DNA of 64,000 nt, taken from positions 3,658,001-3,722,000 of the forward strand of contig JAPVLO010000133.1 of assembly GCA_027257055.1 (NCBI GenBank), read 5' to 3'. A program made the translations under genes and the position numbers. The stretch comes from Cephalopachus bancanus. Its lineage: Eukaryota; Chordata; Mammalia; Primates; Tarsiidae. This document shows positions 11,928 to 23,870 of this stretch, one piece after another (the stretch's first letter is position 1; each line of letters starts with the position of its first letter). Below the pieces are notes generated by a model. That model searched no databases. It was not told the origin of the DNA and saw only the letters and a list, made by a program, of their open reading frames with translations.

Positions 11928-12300
11928 TTCTGGGGGATGGTAGCCAACAGACAGGCTGGTTTGGAGGGTCCAAGACAACCTCACTTGCATTGGTGGAATG
12001 GTTAGAAGGTTGGGCTCAGCTGGGACTGTCCACTGGATCATCTACACACATGACCTCTCCAGCATGGTGGCTTCAAGCTGGTTGGGCTTCTTAAGTGATG
12101 GCTCTGGGCTCCGAGAGAGGATGTCCAGTGAACAGGGCAGAAACTATGTGGCCTTTTACAATCTATCTTTGAAGGCCACACTGTTTTTTCTGCATGTTCA
12201 AGCAGCCATGGGCCTGTCCAGACTCAAGAGGAGAGGACACTGACCCACTTTTCAGTGACAGAGTGGCAAAGAATCTGCAGTCATGTTTTAACACAGTCAC
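11928..12300 (-). mobile_element. Old LTR-like repeat, part 2
   Basis: This continues the repeat broken at 9346. A GGTTGGGCTCAGCTGGGACT-like stretch, GGCCTTTTACAATCTATCTT and a CAAGAGGAGAGGACACTGA stretch follow in the order expected of the same family. The pieces are co-linear on both sides of the hAT element, which supports one insertion into a pre-existing copy. Confidence 0.45.
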
Positions 12301-12379
12301 AGGGTGCAAAGTGGGAGGGGAGGAGGGGACAGTGGAGAGGACTCACCCGGAAGGTTCAAGTCACCTCACTCACTGTCAC

Positions 12380-12650
12380 AGTGTCATGCTATCCCCTCCT
12401 GTATCTCTGCTCAGTCTGTGTACTGTCTGGAAAGGACACCTAGTCCTCCCTCTTCCCACGAGCATATCTAATTGTCATAGACCTTTAAGGTTTTCATCCT
12501 TTAAAGGCCAGCTTAAATACCCCTTCTTCCAAGGATCCCTTCTAGGTCCTTCTAGTCAGGGTACAAAATTATTATTTAATTATTGCTTCAGATTCCCTAG
12601 TACTTTTTTTCATCATTTTTCCTATGTATAATATTATATTCACTTTTCAT
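12380..12650 (+). mobile_element. L2-like fragment (tentative)
   Basis: TTAAAGGCCAGCTTAAATAC followed by CCTTCTTCCAAGGATCCCTT resembles the L2 block CAGCTCAAATGTCACCTCC...GGCCTTCCCTGAC. It is weak and heavily decayed. Confidence 0.4.
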
Positions 12651-13249
12651 TTATGTAAGAAGCAAAAGAGAAGAAGCCAAGGGAGCAACAGAATGCTGTG
12701 AGCCTGTGACCTTGTAACTTCTCATTCAAGTTGAAAGAGGACACAAAGTGCTCAGTGTGACTGGAACTCAAACAGCTGAGTAGAGGGACTGAATTCTGGG
12801 TCCAGGCTGATGACAGATTTAGCGGATCCAGCAAACGTAGACAACATACTTCAAATATGTATATAATTATATTCATTCTAAATTATTAGCATTTGTAATA
12901 ACCATAGAGTCCAGGAAAGATAAACAGGATTGGGGAGAAGGAAAGTTTAGTGCCTTGCATCCAGTTTAATAATCATGTCTAATATTGCATATACTTCTGT
13001 CCTCAAAGATGTCCACAATGGAACTTTCCCAAGCAAGAGTGAAGTCCACTTATGATGTACTGAGGAGAAACATAGTGAGCCGGAGAAGTAAGGCTAACAA
13101 CAGAAGTCAATCACTGCAATGCTCCAGTTCAAACAACCACACAAGAAGTGCAGTTCTGAGCTAGAAAAGATCTAGTCCCTCTTAGGATGAAAAAAACTGA
13201 GGCCCACAGAATGCAACCAGCCCCAAAAGAATTCATGTTCTGTATCAAA
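12651..13249. other. Unassigned DNA
   Basis: About 600 bases with no recognised family or gene structure. Confidence 0.4.
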
Positions 13250-13471
13250 ATAAACAAGACCGAACGAAAGCTACAAAGAAAGATCTATGAAGCAAGACAT
13301 ATAGAAACATTTGTGGCAGTATTGTCTATGAAAGAAAGAGAGAGAGAGAGAAAGAACCTGAGAGAGGGAGTGAGAGGCAGAGACAGAGAGACAGAGACAG
13401 GCAGAGACAGAGAGGCAGAGAGACAGAGAGAGACAGACAGGGCAAGAGAGAGAGGGAGAGAGAGAGAGAGA

Positions 13472-13525
<54 letters not shown>

Positions 13526-13985
13526 GTCAGTCTACAAGTGTCCACTACTGGGAAAAGGTGTAAATAAATTGTATCTTCAAGCAAAAAATAAAAAACAAAA
13601 AAACCACAATTGTTAAAATTAATAAACTTGAGCTATAAATATCAACATGAATAAATCTGAAAAATGTGACACTGAATAAAGAAAGTAAATTGCAGCAGAC
13701 TACAAAGAGAATGGTAGTACTTACATAAAATTGTTAAATGAGCAGAACAGTACTATACGTAGGCTGGAATTGCACACTGTATGTGGCAAAGCATAAGGAA
13801 ATAGCAGGGGAGTAAGCGGCCACTTCCATGGGTGGAAGGGGTGTCCAGGCAGCATCCCAGGCAGCATCCACTAATTATGTTTGATTTCTAAAGCTCAGTG
13901 GGAGGCATGTGGATGCTTGTTTATAATTTTTGTAAAGCTTAATTATTACATAATACAATTTTAAGATGAAATAGATATGTAAAAT
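13250..13985 (+). mobile_element. L1M-type 3' portion split by a (GA)n tract
   Basis: Before the GA tract, GAAGCAAGACATATAGAAAC then ATTTGTGGCAGTATTGTC matches the L1 'tagcagcattgttt' region. After it, ATGAATAAATCTGAAAAATG and GACACTGAATAAAGAAAGTA match the following 'atggatgaatct...tgagtgaaaaaagcaa' region. A degraded 3' UTR runs to about 13985. The purine tract sits between the two parts of one element. Confidence 0.7.
13331..13520. repeat. (GA)n / (AGAC)n purine microsatellite
   Basis: Nearly pure AG text with GACAGAGAGACAGAGACAGG interruptions, ending in about 30 perfect GA dinucleotides (13470-13520). The Arg/Glu open frame and its minus-strand Leu/Ser frame are artefacts of the tract. 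Confidence 0.97.
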
Positions 13986-14359
13986 AGATAAAACAGCTTC
14001 TACATTTTTGTCTTTTGAGATACTCACTGCAAAAATCCAGCATAAAAACAGAAATGAAGATGAAGCGGTCTACACAGGGGATTGTTCAAGGTCACAGGGA
14101 CAGGCTGTATGAGAGAACGGAAGCAGAGAAGCCTCTGGCTCTCAGAATAAGATGACCAAAACCAAGCAAAATCCTAATGAAGCACACACAGTTTTAAAAA
14201 TCTTAAATAACTCACAAGCCAGATCCTTCCTTAACCTCTGCCTTTCCATTTCATGAGTGCCCCCATCCCCAAAGCTCCTCCTGACCATAAGGAGACAGGA
14301 TCAAATACAACACAGAATGCTGCTGTGGTCTCTGGAGTAATGAGTGGCAGTAGTGAAAC

Positions 14360-14590
14360 CAATAGCATAACGAAGATTTAGTGAGCACATACTACAAACC
14401 AGGCATTGATGGCCTTGAACTTTATCTGTACTTTCTACTAATTCACGCAACACACCTGCACCGTGGGAATTGCTACCATGTTCATCTCAGAGAAGCTCAA
14501 GAACTTGCCAAAGCCACAGCACTAGCAAGTAGTGGAACGGGGATTCTAGACAGATCCAGACGACAATCAGAGTTAGTCTGGTTTTCTGTC
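14360..14590 (-). mobile_element. MIR SINE, antisense
   Basis: GATTTAGTGAGCACATACTA, AATTCACGCAACACACCTGC, AGAGAAGCTCAAGAACTTGC and AGTGGAACGGGGATTCTAGA follow the inverted MIR order. The core and 3' parts are recognisable and the divergence is typical of an ancient mammalian-wide copy. Confidence 0.75.
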
Positions 14591-14599
14591 TATCCAACA

Positions 14600-15495
14600 T
14601 TAGAATTACCAAATGTCTGTAAATTAACTCATCTTCGAAAAAGTTACCTCATTTATGTCTGGCTTCAAAATATACTTTATTAGTTCAATGAGCTTTACTT
14701 TTGTAGTCTAAGTATTTCACCTTCTGTAACACAGCACAAAGAACTCTATAGATCACTCTAAAAAAACCACCTGTGCTATGTTCACATGGTTGTCAAGGCT
14801 TTAAAATGAATACAAATAATAACAGAAGCAATTCTAAGGGGGAATTTTTCTTTTTAAGGAGAGGATTAGTTGGAAACATTCTTAAAAAATGAGAAAAGAA
14901 ACACCATCTGGAATAATTTTATTTTCTCACATCTTGGATACCTCACAGTGTGCAAAAATGGGAAAAACAAAGAATCAAGGAGTTCTGACGTTGAAGAGTC
15001 TCCAGATCTCAGAACACAAGATGACACCTTGAATACATAACATAACTGACAGCAGCTTAGGGAAAGATACCCTCTATGAATTTCCCTCCCTTTACTAACA
15101 AGTAACACTTTTACATCATTCATCTCTTGGTAGTAGAAACTAATCTTGCCTTCCTTTGGCAAGAAGGAAGGGGCATATCAGTTTACCACAAAACAGGTCA
15201 GCATGTAGTTATTCTGTCAAACTGGTAACTTCCTTGAGGGTGAGCAAGTACCATGCACTGTGGCAATACCCAAGAATCTCAGGAAAGCTCTCAGCATCAC
15301 TAAGGTTGGAGGTCTTCAACCCCAACTGCCAGGAGAATCACCCAAACCTTAAGAAATTCCAAGCAGATTGTAACTCTAAATGTGATTGGTAGAACAGTAA
15401 AGTGTCTAGTAGATTCCATAAGGGAATATTTTCCTGATATTGGGCAGGCAAATATCAAGAACTTCTTGCATAGAACGCAGAAAGTGCTAACCAAA
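14600..15495. other. Unassigned unique DNA
   Basis: No recognised repeats or exons. The frames at 14866-15162 (-) and 15156-15392 (+) lack supporting features. Confidence 0.45.
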
Positions 15496-15509
15496 AAAGT
15501 GAAAAAGTC

Positions 15510-15798
<289 letters not shown>

Positions 15799-16127
15799 GT
15801 GAAAAGGTTGATAAATTCAAAATTAAAATTAAGACTCAAAAGACATCCTACTGGAGTAGAATGCAACCCACAGTGCGGGAGACAATGGGTGACTGGCACA
15901 CCCACCAAAGAGCAGTGGGGGGACCTGCAGTTATCTCAGCCATCCTCCCACTAGAAGGGTCAGCTGACCTGAGGATGAGGCCAACACACTAAGAAAAAGA
16001 TCCCTAGCTGTCTTCAGAACCTTACATCAGGACATGTCTGAAGTCAGCCAACCCATGGATTGTCTGGTCCCATGAACCAACAGATACTCTTTTGCATTTA
16101 AGTCAAATAAGTTAGATTTTCTGTTGT
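15799..16127. other. Unassigned spacer between inverted Alus
   Basis: About 330 bases with no recognised element, between a plus and a minus Alu. Confidence 0.5.
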
Positions 16128-16422
16128 TTTCTTTTCTTTTCTTTGAGTTGGATTCTCACTCTGTCACCCAGTCTGGAGTGCAGTGGCTGCTCTCGGCCAC
16201 TGCAGCCTCGACCTGCTGGGCTCCGGCGATCCTTACACCTCAGCCTTCCAAGTAGCTGGAACTACAGGCGTGTGCTACCACACCCAGCTAATTTTTTATT
16301 TTATTGTAGAGATGAGGTCTCACCAAGTTGCCCAGGTGGGTCTCAAACCCGCGGGCTCAGGCAATCCACTCACCTCAGCCTCCCAAAGTGCTGGGATTAC
16401 AGGCTGAGCCACTGAGCCCGGC
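16128..16422 (-). mobile_element. Lineage-specific (tarsier-type) Alu, antisense
   Basis: It begins TTTTCTTTTCTTTGAGTTGG (inverted tail) and ends GCCACTGAGCCCGGCTG (inverted head). The inverted middle is the AACTTGG subtype. TGTTTTCTT occurs at both ends as a short target-site duplication. With the plus-strand Alu at 15510 it makes an inverted pair. Confidence 0.95.
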
Positions 16423-18037
16423 TGTTTTCTTCATAAATAATCTTCATAAGTGATAGTTCAGACTCACCCACGTTATAATTCTCAACTTTTCTGCACACTG
16501 ACAAGCTCCCTTTCAGTCAGTCCATCAAGTGTAAACCCACAAGTCCATATGTGTTATTTCCTTAAGTCCTGATACACCAAGTTGGGGATATTGCTTCCCC
16601 ATCTCATACATAAAGGCTGCCTTTTCATTTTTCAATCGTTGCCTCTCTTTTGGGGTCCTACATCATACTATGCTCAGTTTTAGCATTTTCTGCTACTCTG
16701 ATATCACACTCCTTTCTTTCTATGTAATTCTCCCTGATTTCTTTAGTCCTCTGCTCCCAGGATCCAGAGCTCTCGCAAACACTACTTATTAAAAGCAATG
16801 AGGTGGACTTAGTTCACTTGTTCATCCAACACATTTATTCAGTGACAAATGCATGCCAGTCCACATCTTTATAATATCCCCGTATCTTGCATCATAATCC
16901 CTACAGCTTTCATAAATTCTCTAAAATTCTATGTTCTTAAAGTTTACATTTAAATAGTTCACAGGAGCCTGCCTTCTACTAGCTGCACTGGAACACTAAC
17001 ATTACACACTTAGCCGATGTGCTTTTAGAAGTCTTTGTTTGCTTTTCAAGATAGTCTCTTTCCTTTTACCACTCCAATTTTTTAAATTCTAAAATTTTTC
17101 TGCAAAACTCTTCGTTACTTTAATGTGCTCAGAAACCACTTTGAAGTGTTTTTGCCAATGTGAATACCCTTTCCGTAAATCTGGCAGAGGCTAGTCTGTA
17201 GTACGAGGCATAAACAAGGGGCAGACAGAATTTTCTCCTTTTTGCACACTGATTTTTTTTTTTAAAGTGCCACCAGATGTGAAAGGAAACATTTAGACTG
17301 AATTCTGAAATTCAGTCTAGCAATAAAGAAGCAACAGGCTCTTAAGACATAGTGCACTTAAGCTATCTGCCCTAAGACCAGTCCCTCTTTCGAATGTGCT
17401 CTTGATGAAACAGGGCCTGCCTCGTTTTTCACTCCGGTTAACGTGGCTCGTGCTACTTCGGTGAGCGCCACTGGTGAGGAAAACAGAACGTCTTTACTTG
17501 AAAAGGAATTGGTAGTGGTCAGATAAATGAGACATCAGTAAGACTCCAAATGAGGCAAATGGAGAGACTTTGTTTGTGTTCTTTCTGACAGACTTTTTAA
17601 AGAATGAAGCACCCGCATCTGATCTCCACATTATAGATGAGCAGATGCCCACCCCAGCTTGAAACTGAGCAGAGCAGCAGTGAGGAAACAGATTGTGTCA
17701 GGCAGGCCACAGATGTGGACTAGAAACGGGACTTCATTTGGAGATAGATTTGAAGTCACTGGGTGTTGTGAACACAGGAGAGACATGATCTCATTATACT
17801 TAAAAAAAATCACTCCAGCAGCTATGTGAGAAGAAGACCGTACAAATAGAATAGAGTGCAGCTAATAACTGAATAAGATAATTCTATAAGTTATGTGGAA
17901 AGATGTGCAAAACATACAGTTAAACAGAAAAACTATGATGCAGAACAGCACATGATGATCTGTTTGTGGAAAAAATGTATATACACACAGATACATGTGC
18001 ACACTTACATGTGTGCACGCACATGTGTGTTCATATA

Positions 18038-18040
<3 letters not shown>
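16423..18040. other. Unassigned unique DNA with one perfect hairpin
   Basis: No repeat family I can name, apart from a possible old fragment at 17860-17980 just before the CA tract. A perfect 11-bp inverted repeat lies at 17294-17319. Confidence 0.45.
17294..17319. repeat. Perfect 11-bp inverted repeat, 4-base loop
   Basis: TAGACTGAATT, then CTGA, then AATTCAGTCTA. Every base of the two arms pairs. No adjacent T-run marks it as a terminator, and no known element boundary coincides. Confidence 0.9.
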
Positions 18041-18105
<65 letters not shown>

Positions 18106-18116
18106 CACACACACAC
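18041..18116. repeat. (CA)n microsatellite
   Basis: ACACAC repeated with two or three CAAACAC interruptions. Cysteine/valine and histidine/threonine frames over it are artefacts. Confidence 0.97.
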
Positions 18117-20594
18117 CAGTGCTGACCTTTGGATTTCACAAAACTTATAGCTGAAAAAGTGAATTTACATATCCAAGTTGTTTTAAACACACTTGACAGT
18201 TTTCCAATAACAAAACTGGTTTTAGTTTTAAATTTAAATTGAGTTAAAATTAATCTTTAATGAAATGAAATGAAATGAAATTTTTAAATTCAGTATGTAA
18301 GTCACATTTCAAGTTATCCATAGCTACATATGGCTAGTACCCACCTTACTAGACAAAGCAAAGATGTGAACAATTGTTAAAAAATTACAAGAAGGGTTAA
18401 TTGTTTTCTTCTGTGCTTACAAATGATGGTGGAGGGGTCTTTTACATTTCATTTTATGCTTTCTGGAATATGTATGCTATATAATAAATATATATTTCAC
18501 ATTAACAACTACTAACTACAGACAAGGGTGAATTCAGGCTGCAGGGGAACTGAAACTTATGCAACTTAACAAGACCTTTTAAAGAAAAAGAGTACAAAAT
18601 TATAAATATCAAATTAGATGAAAAAGTGAAAATGTAATTAGAACAAGAAAAATTACCCAAAATTACAAATTTTAATCAACTGAAAATACCATAAACATCA
18701 TAAAATCCAGAAAAATACCATTTTATTTCTATTAATTAATCTGGCAAAACTCTATAACACTTTTTTCCTAAAATTTTTTAGTTTTATTTGATTTTTTGCA
18801 TATTTTGACAAATGACAAATTTGTAATATAATCTTCCATGTATTAAATTGAAGAATAATTTGGTGTGTCTTCTAACTATTGTATAGAAACTATTTTTAGG
18901 AATATATGTTTAGGAAAGCTTCCTTTGACCACACAACTCATGTTAGATTAATTTTTAGGATTACTGTCACACTTGTGTAAACTGCCATAAAGTTTTTTTA
19001 TACATGAGCGGCAAAACTTCAGGACCTTTCAAAGTTATTTATGTGGTAACTAATCCTAATTACTCCTTGAATTGAAGATATTCATTAATTACAAAACTTA
19101 TTATAGATTATGAGCATTTTGTCGTCAAATTAGTAAGAAACCAAAATCTTTCCCTAATGTAGTCACACAATTCACTCCTCTTCATTCATTAGGTTTTCAA
19201 ACAATCTATAAGCCTAATTATTACTTTTATTTGAAATTTGTCTTTTTTCAATGGACTGCTTTTGTTATAATCCAATTTTTTTACAATATACTTTTTGATG
19301 TTGAATAATTTCTATTTATTTCATCATTCATTTTTATTGCTTTAGTTTTGTGTTTCATTATCTGAATTCTCTCAGCTTTTTAATAAATGCAAAGGTGAAA
19401 AAGAAACCCCATCATATATGCCTAAGTTAGGGAACTGTAATTTCTCCCTTGTCTTATTGAGACATTCAAAATATCTTCTAAACTGCATTTAAAGTTGTGT
19501 AGTCCTAACTCAATTTCCCTTTAGCTAGATCTGAAAATGCCTGTGATCACTCCAAAGTGATCACATGTGAGGAACTGTGAAGGAGGGAGGGTCAGAGGGT
19601 AGTCTTAACTAACTGTGCTTTAAATATCTTCGCATTCTTTACATTTTGCAGAACCTATGGCCACGTGGGCACATTGCTAGAAGTCCTCCCAGGGTCTTGG
19701 GAGGCTGGTGCAAGTCAGGGCCCTGCTGCCTAAACCCCAGGCAATCAGCTCCTGGCAAGTTTGCCTCTGATTTCAGGTAAACAGAGTTGTTAGAAGATCC
19801 AAGTTAGGCCAAAGGGTCTTAGCGCAAACCCCAGAGTTTTGTCCCTACCTGTCCCTCCACCCCACAGAATATTCCATTTCAGGGTGACATACACTCGTAG
19901 GAAGTATTACTGAAACTCTAATTTTCTTTTCCTGACTTTCCCACATTGCAAAGCAAGAATGGCTTAAACTCAGTTTTTGTCAAAATTGAGAGTCACACAA
20001 GTTAAAATCTTAATTAAAGGTTTCGAACTTTTCAGAAATTTCTTCAGTTTCTTTTTCACCAATCCATTGTTTTGATTGGTGTGTCCAGCCTCTCTTTTTC
20101 TAAAGTTCTGGAAACTTCAGCTCTATTTTAACATTCCAACTCTAGAAGTCTCATTTGCCTGGCATATCCATAAAAATATCACTCATTTCTAACATATGGG
20201 CTAAAATCATGATCCATGTAGGTGGGGGGATACATATTCACCACAGAGCTCAATGCTGTACTTCATAAGCTGAAGTGACACAACCAGAGGTGCAACCTGG
20301 GAAGCAATAATGATGACATTATCCTCATCCAGTTCGGCCAGACTCATAGGGAAACCAGCACAACATCCACCAGGTCTGGAAGGAGGGGTCTCATGGGCGC
20401 CTGACACAGGAAAAGCTGGGTCTCAGTTTCTTCTTATAATTCATCTTGTAATTTTTAGCACAGAGAATTCCAAGGTCTTATTAAAGGTCAGTACTTCTTT
20501 TTTTTTTTACACTATTTGCTATTTGTTTACCCTTTCACACTTGTAAGCCCAGCAACAGGATTAGAACAATTATTGCTTTCACCAAATTTTGTAA
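18117..20594. other. Unassigned AT-rich unique DNA
   Basis: About 2.5 kb without a recognised family. A short (AAATG)n run sits near 18258-18282. A perfect 10-bp hairpin lies at 19542-19565. A segment at 19645-19785 has acceptor-like TTTTGCAG and donor-like TTTCAGGTAAAC boundaries, but no coding frame I can recognise. Confidence 0.45.
19542..19565. repeat. Perfect 10-bp inverted repeat, 4-base loop
   Basis: TGTGATCACT, CCAA, AGTGATCACA. The arms pair exactly. Each arm itself contains the palindrome TGATCA. Confidence 0.9.
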
Positions 20595-20599
20595 AATCT

Positions 20600-20832
20600 G
20601 AAAAATACAGACAGTGAGGAGCCCTCTGGAGCCAAACTGACTTGGTTTCTGTCTCAGTCACATTCTAGCTGTATGATCTTGAGCAAGTCACTTAACCTCT
20701 CTGTGCCTCAGTTATCTTATCTGTAAAATGAGGATAAAACAATACCCACTTCACAGGGATGCTTTGAATTCATGATTGTAACTACTTAGAGCAGCACCTG
20801 ACACATAATAACGCCATATACCTGTTTGTTAA
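20600..20832 (+). mobile_element. MIR SINE
   Basis: CTCTGGAGCCAAACTGACTT, CTAGCTGTATGATCTTGAGC, AAGTCACTTAACCTCTCTGT, GCCTCAGTTATCTTATCTGT and AAAATGAGGATAAAACAATA follow the MIR consensus almost throughout. One of the best preserved MIRs in the window. Confidence 0.93.
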
Positions 20833-21074
20833 ATATAAGAAAAATATGTGCAATATAAAACAGGGAGTCATTAGAGAAATTATAATCAAGAAATCAGGTG
20901 TTTATACTAATTTGAGTGGAGTTTTATCATTTTCCATCAAGAGTTACAAATTCTAAACTGACAACAATAGTTGACTCAAATTTAAAAGCAAAAACACATT
21001 TCTAAGCCAAATAAACAATCTGTACTTTATCAATACCATGTTCGTCTCTGATCATGAAGAAATCAAACACTGAC

Positions 21075-21310
21075 AAGTAGCTTGGTTTAGTGCAGTCTGA
21101 TAGATGTGACATGGACTCTAGCAGGGCAATTTTAGCCAAGTCATTTAATTTACTGGAACCTCAGTTTCTAGATTTGGGTAAATGAGTAATACTATCTGAA
21201 CTTAAGATAGTTCCTAAAACTACATTATATAAAACATACATAAAGAGCTGGTATGCGAACTGACTTCCAGCAGATATTCAATAAACAGTAGTTATAATTG
21301 CAATTGACCA
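21075..21310 (+). mobile_element. MIR SINE, diverged
   Basis: AGCCAAGTCATTTAATTTAC, CTGGAACCTCAGTTTCTAGA, GGGTAAATGAGTAATACTAT and AGATATTCAATAAACAGTAG match MIR landmarks in order. Confidence 0.78.
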
Positions 21311-23635
21311 TTATCATTCCATTCTGTTATTATTCCTCATTATATATTATACTATATATTATAAATTGTTGCCCGTCACCATTCTAGAAGTATAATTAAG
21401 AATATTTAGCTTCCCTAGTCACTTGTGTTAAGACTGTCAAACATAATCAATGCTTGACCCTGTCCTGGAGTAAGATTAAATAACACTGGTGAAAGAAATT
21501 TTTCATGGATGTTTATGAATGCAAATGGGACACATAAGCTCCTTTCATTAGTGGTTACATTATTAAAATTTTTAAAGAATTTAGATAAACTACTGTGGAA
21601 AGAATAATTTTATCTCAGATGTTTTCTGTGTAATAAGTGTTTCAATGCATGGCACCTTCTAGGAGGACTTTCAAAAATCTCAATATATATTTTTTTATGA
21701 ATCTTTTCATCATATCTACATATTAGATCACAACAAATAGCAATGCCCAGTTTTATTTAAGAAAAATATGAGACTAAAGATTTACGACTTGCCCTCCTAA
21801 GCATGCCAAGAGGGGAATTCACATAATTTCTCACTTTTCTGAAGGAAGCCTTTGCCACCAGTACTGAGAATACTGAGAATGCTATAAAAGTAAGTATTAG
21901 AAGCTAAAATTGCTAACTATTCTATAAGCCATGAAAAAAAAAATGCTCACCCACTCCCATTCCTGGAAAATGCATTAACTAATGTCCCTCAAATATTTTT
22001 CCTTGGATTAGGTGGAAACAGTTCAAACCCAGAGAAGACACATGGCTTTAACGTGGAATGTTGGCTATTAAAGTGTGCACTGCTGGAAAGTAATTAAACT
22101 AAACTGTATCCTCGCTTAGGCGAGAGTACAAAAACTCAGAAAAGAGTCCTTCAAGGAAAAGGTGTCAAAACCATTTAAATTAGTTTTGCACATTAACTTT
22201 CACTGCATTTATTGTGGAATTGTCGCAGTTATTTTAACATTAAAAATGACTAACTGATAAACTGAATTTGCCACACAATTTTTTCCTTAAATCTATTGTA
22301 AAATAACAACGCCAAGTAGGGAAAGGCTCAGGCTAGAACTTTATAAAGTGCTATCAAGAGAAACCTTTGGAAAAAGATGAGAGCAAATATGGAAATCAAC
22401 TCAATCACACAGATCCAGGTGAAGAGATGCCTGTGCAGCAGACCAGCATGTGTCCCGGGACAGCTCCAGCACAGCAGTGTGGGTACCAGCAGAGTGGAAA
22501 GCTCAACAGTCGGTGCACTTAAGGACGACCACTACTGGCTCCAGACAGACAGAGCTAAAGCCAAAGACCCTTGAACAAATAGTATATTCTTTCCCCCAGT
22601 TTTGCCTCTAAAAATAACAGGAAAAAAATGTACATTTAGATAATGTATGTGTGTACATACATATGCAAATATATATTTAATGCACTGCTATTCCCAAAAG
22701 AGTAACAAGACAGTGTTTCAGAAGGAATGAAAAGGTAATGGATATTTCATAAAATCTGGTAAATGGATGAATCCACACTATGATTACATTATTAACGGAC
22801 CATCACAGCAAGTGACTACCTTGCTATAAATGCAAATCCAAGACAAAGATAAGTTATACCTTACCTGCTCCCCCCAAAATTACAGCAGCTCCAACAAGGT
22901 TGACTGGGTTAATTTACATTCCAATCTGAGACTGGAATGCAAATTATCTAGGTTATGTGTCTAATTAGTTTATATATGCAATATAACTTATATTGCAATT
23001 AAATTATCTAGTTTGTAGGAACAATTTCAAAATATTGTTAGTAAATCTTTATTTTATGAATAGGTATTGAATTTATAATATGCTCTAATCCGTGGGATAG
23101 AATTTGTTTTAAGGAGTTACTATGTTATATAACTTTATAACATAAATATGTAATAGAAAATAAAATGTATAACTTTATAAAATTCAACATATAGTGTTTT
23201 CAGAAAACATACAATGCTTTATTAGATATTTATGCACTGTTTTCCTATATTTTAATCCAGAAACTGCATATTTTCCAGTAAGCTAATGGTTTAGATTTAA
23301 TTTCTATATCTTCTCCCCAAAACACAGGCAAACCTTTCTTTTCCTTTAAGGAAAATTATTTGTTAAACTGAGAACAGTGAAAGCTAAGTTTTCCGTTATA
23401 TGGAGAAACAGGGCAATGTAGCTAGCAACAATGACAATTTCCCACTTCCTGAAACCTTGACCTCATGGGCTCGGTGCTGGAGATGAAAGGCCCAAAACCT
23501 CCATCTTGATTGTGTTTTGAGTTACTGCTCTGGCAATCTTCCTGGCAGCTTCAATTGCCTAAAAGGTCTATTATTTGTTGGCAAAAATATATTTCATAAT
23601 TGCTAAGTGTCACAATAACCTAAGATCTGAAACTG
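21311..23635. other. Unassigned AT-rich DNA with a motif-rich hairpin
   Basis: No repeat family recognised over about 2.3 kb. A 13-bp imperfect inverted repeat at 22911-22945 carries CATTCCA/TGGAATG arms and an ATGCAAAT octamer. Confidence 0.4.
22911..22945. repeat. 13-bp inverted repeat (one mismatch) containing an octamer motif
   Basis: AATTTACATTCCA, ATCTGAGAC loop, TGGAATGCAAATT. The arms pair with one mismatch. The right arm contains ATGCAAAT (POU/Oct octamer) overlapping GGAATG (TEAD-like, present inverted in the left arm). A regulatory role is inference only. Confidence 0.75.
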
Positions 23636-23639
23636 TCTC

Positions 23640-23870
23640 AGTAGCACTGTAGTGGAAAGAAAGCCATCCTCTACAACCCTGTGACCTTGACCTTGATCTT
23701 TGAGCCTCAGTTTTCCTCATCCATGAACCAGGTTAAAAACAATTGTCCTACCTTGTTCTAGGGATTTCTGAAAGGATCAAATAAAGTAGCATATATGAAA
23801 TGTTTTACAATATAGCTAGTGTTAAATAAAGGGGGTGCCATTAACAGTAGCAAAAACAGTGATTATTAAT
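23640..23870 (+). mobile_element. MIR SINE, diverged
   Basis: CCTGTGACCTTGACCTTGAT, GAGCCTCAGTTTTCCTCATC, AAGGATCAAATAAAGTAGCA and TAAATAAAGGGGGTGCCATT follow MIR order. Confidence 0.8.

Noticed and set aside
13187..13584. Arg/Glu-rich 126-codon frame and its Leu/Ser minus-strand partner
   Set aside because: They are produced by the (GA)n microsatellite within an L1M remnant.
17862..18190. Cys/Val-rich and His/Thr-rich frames
   Set aside because: Translation of the (CA)n/(TG)n repeat.
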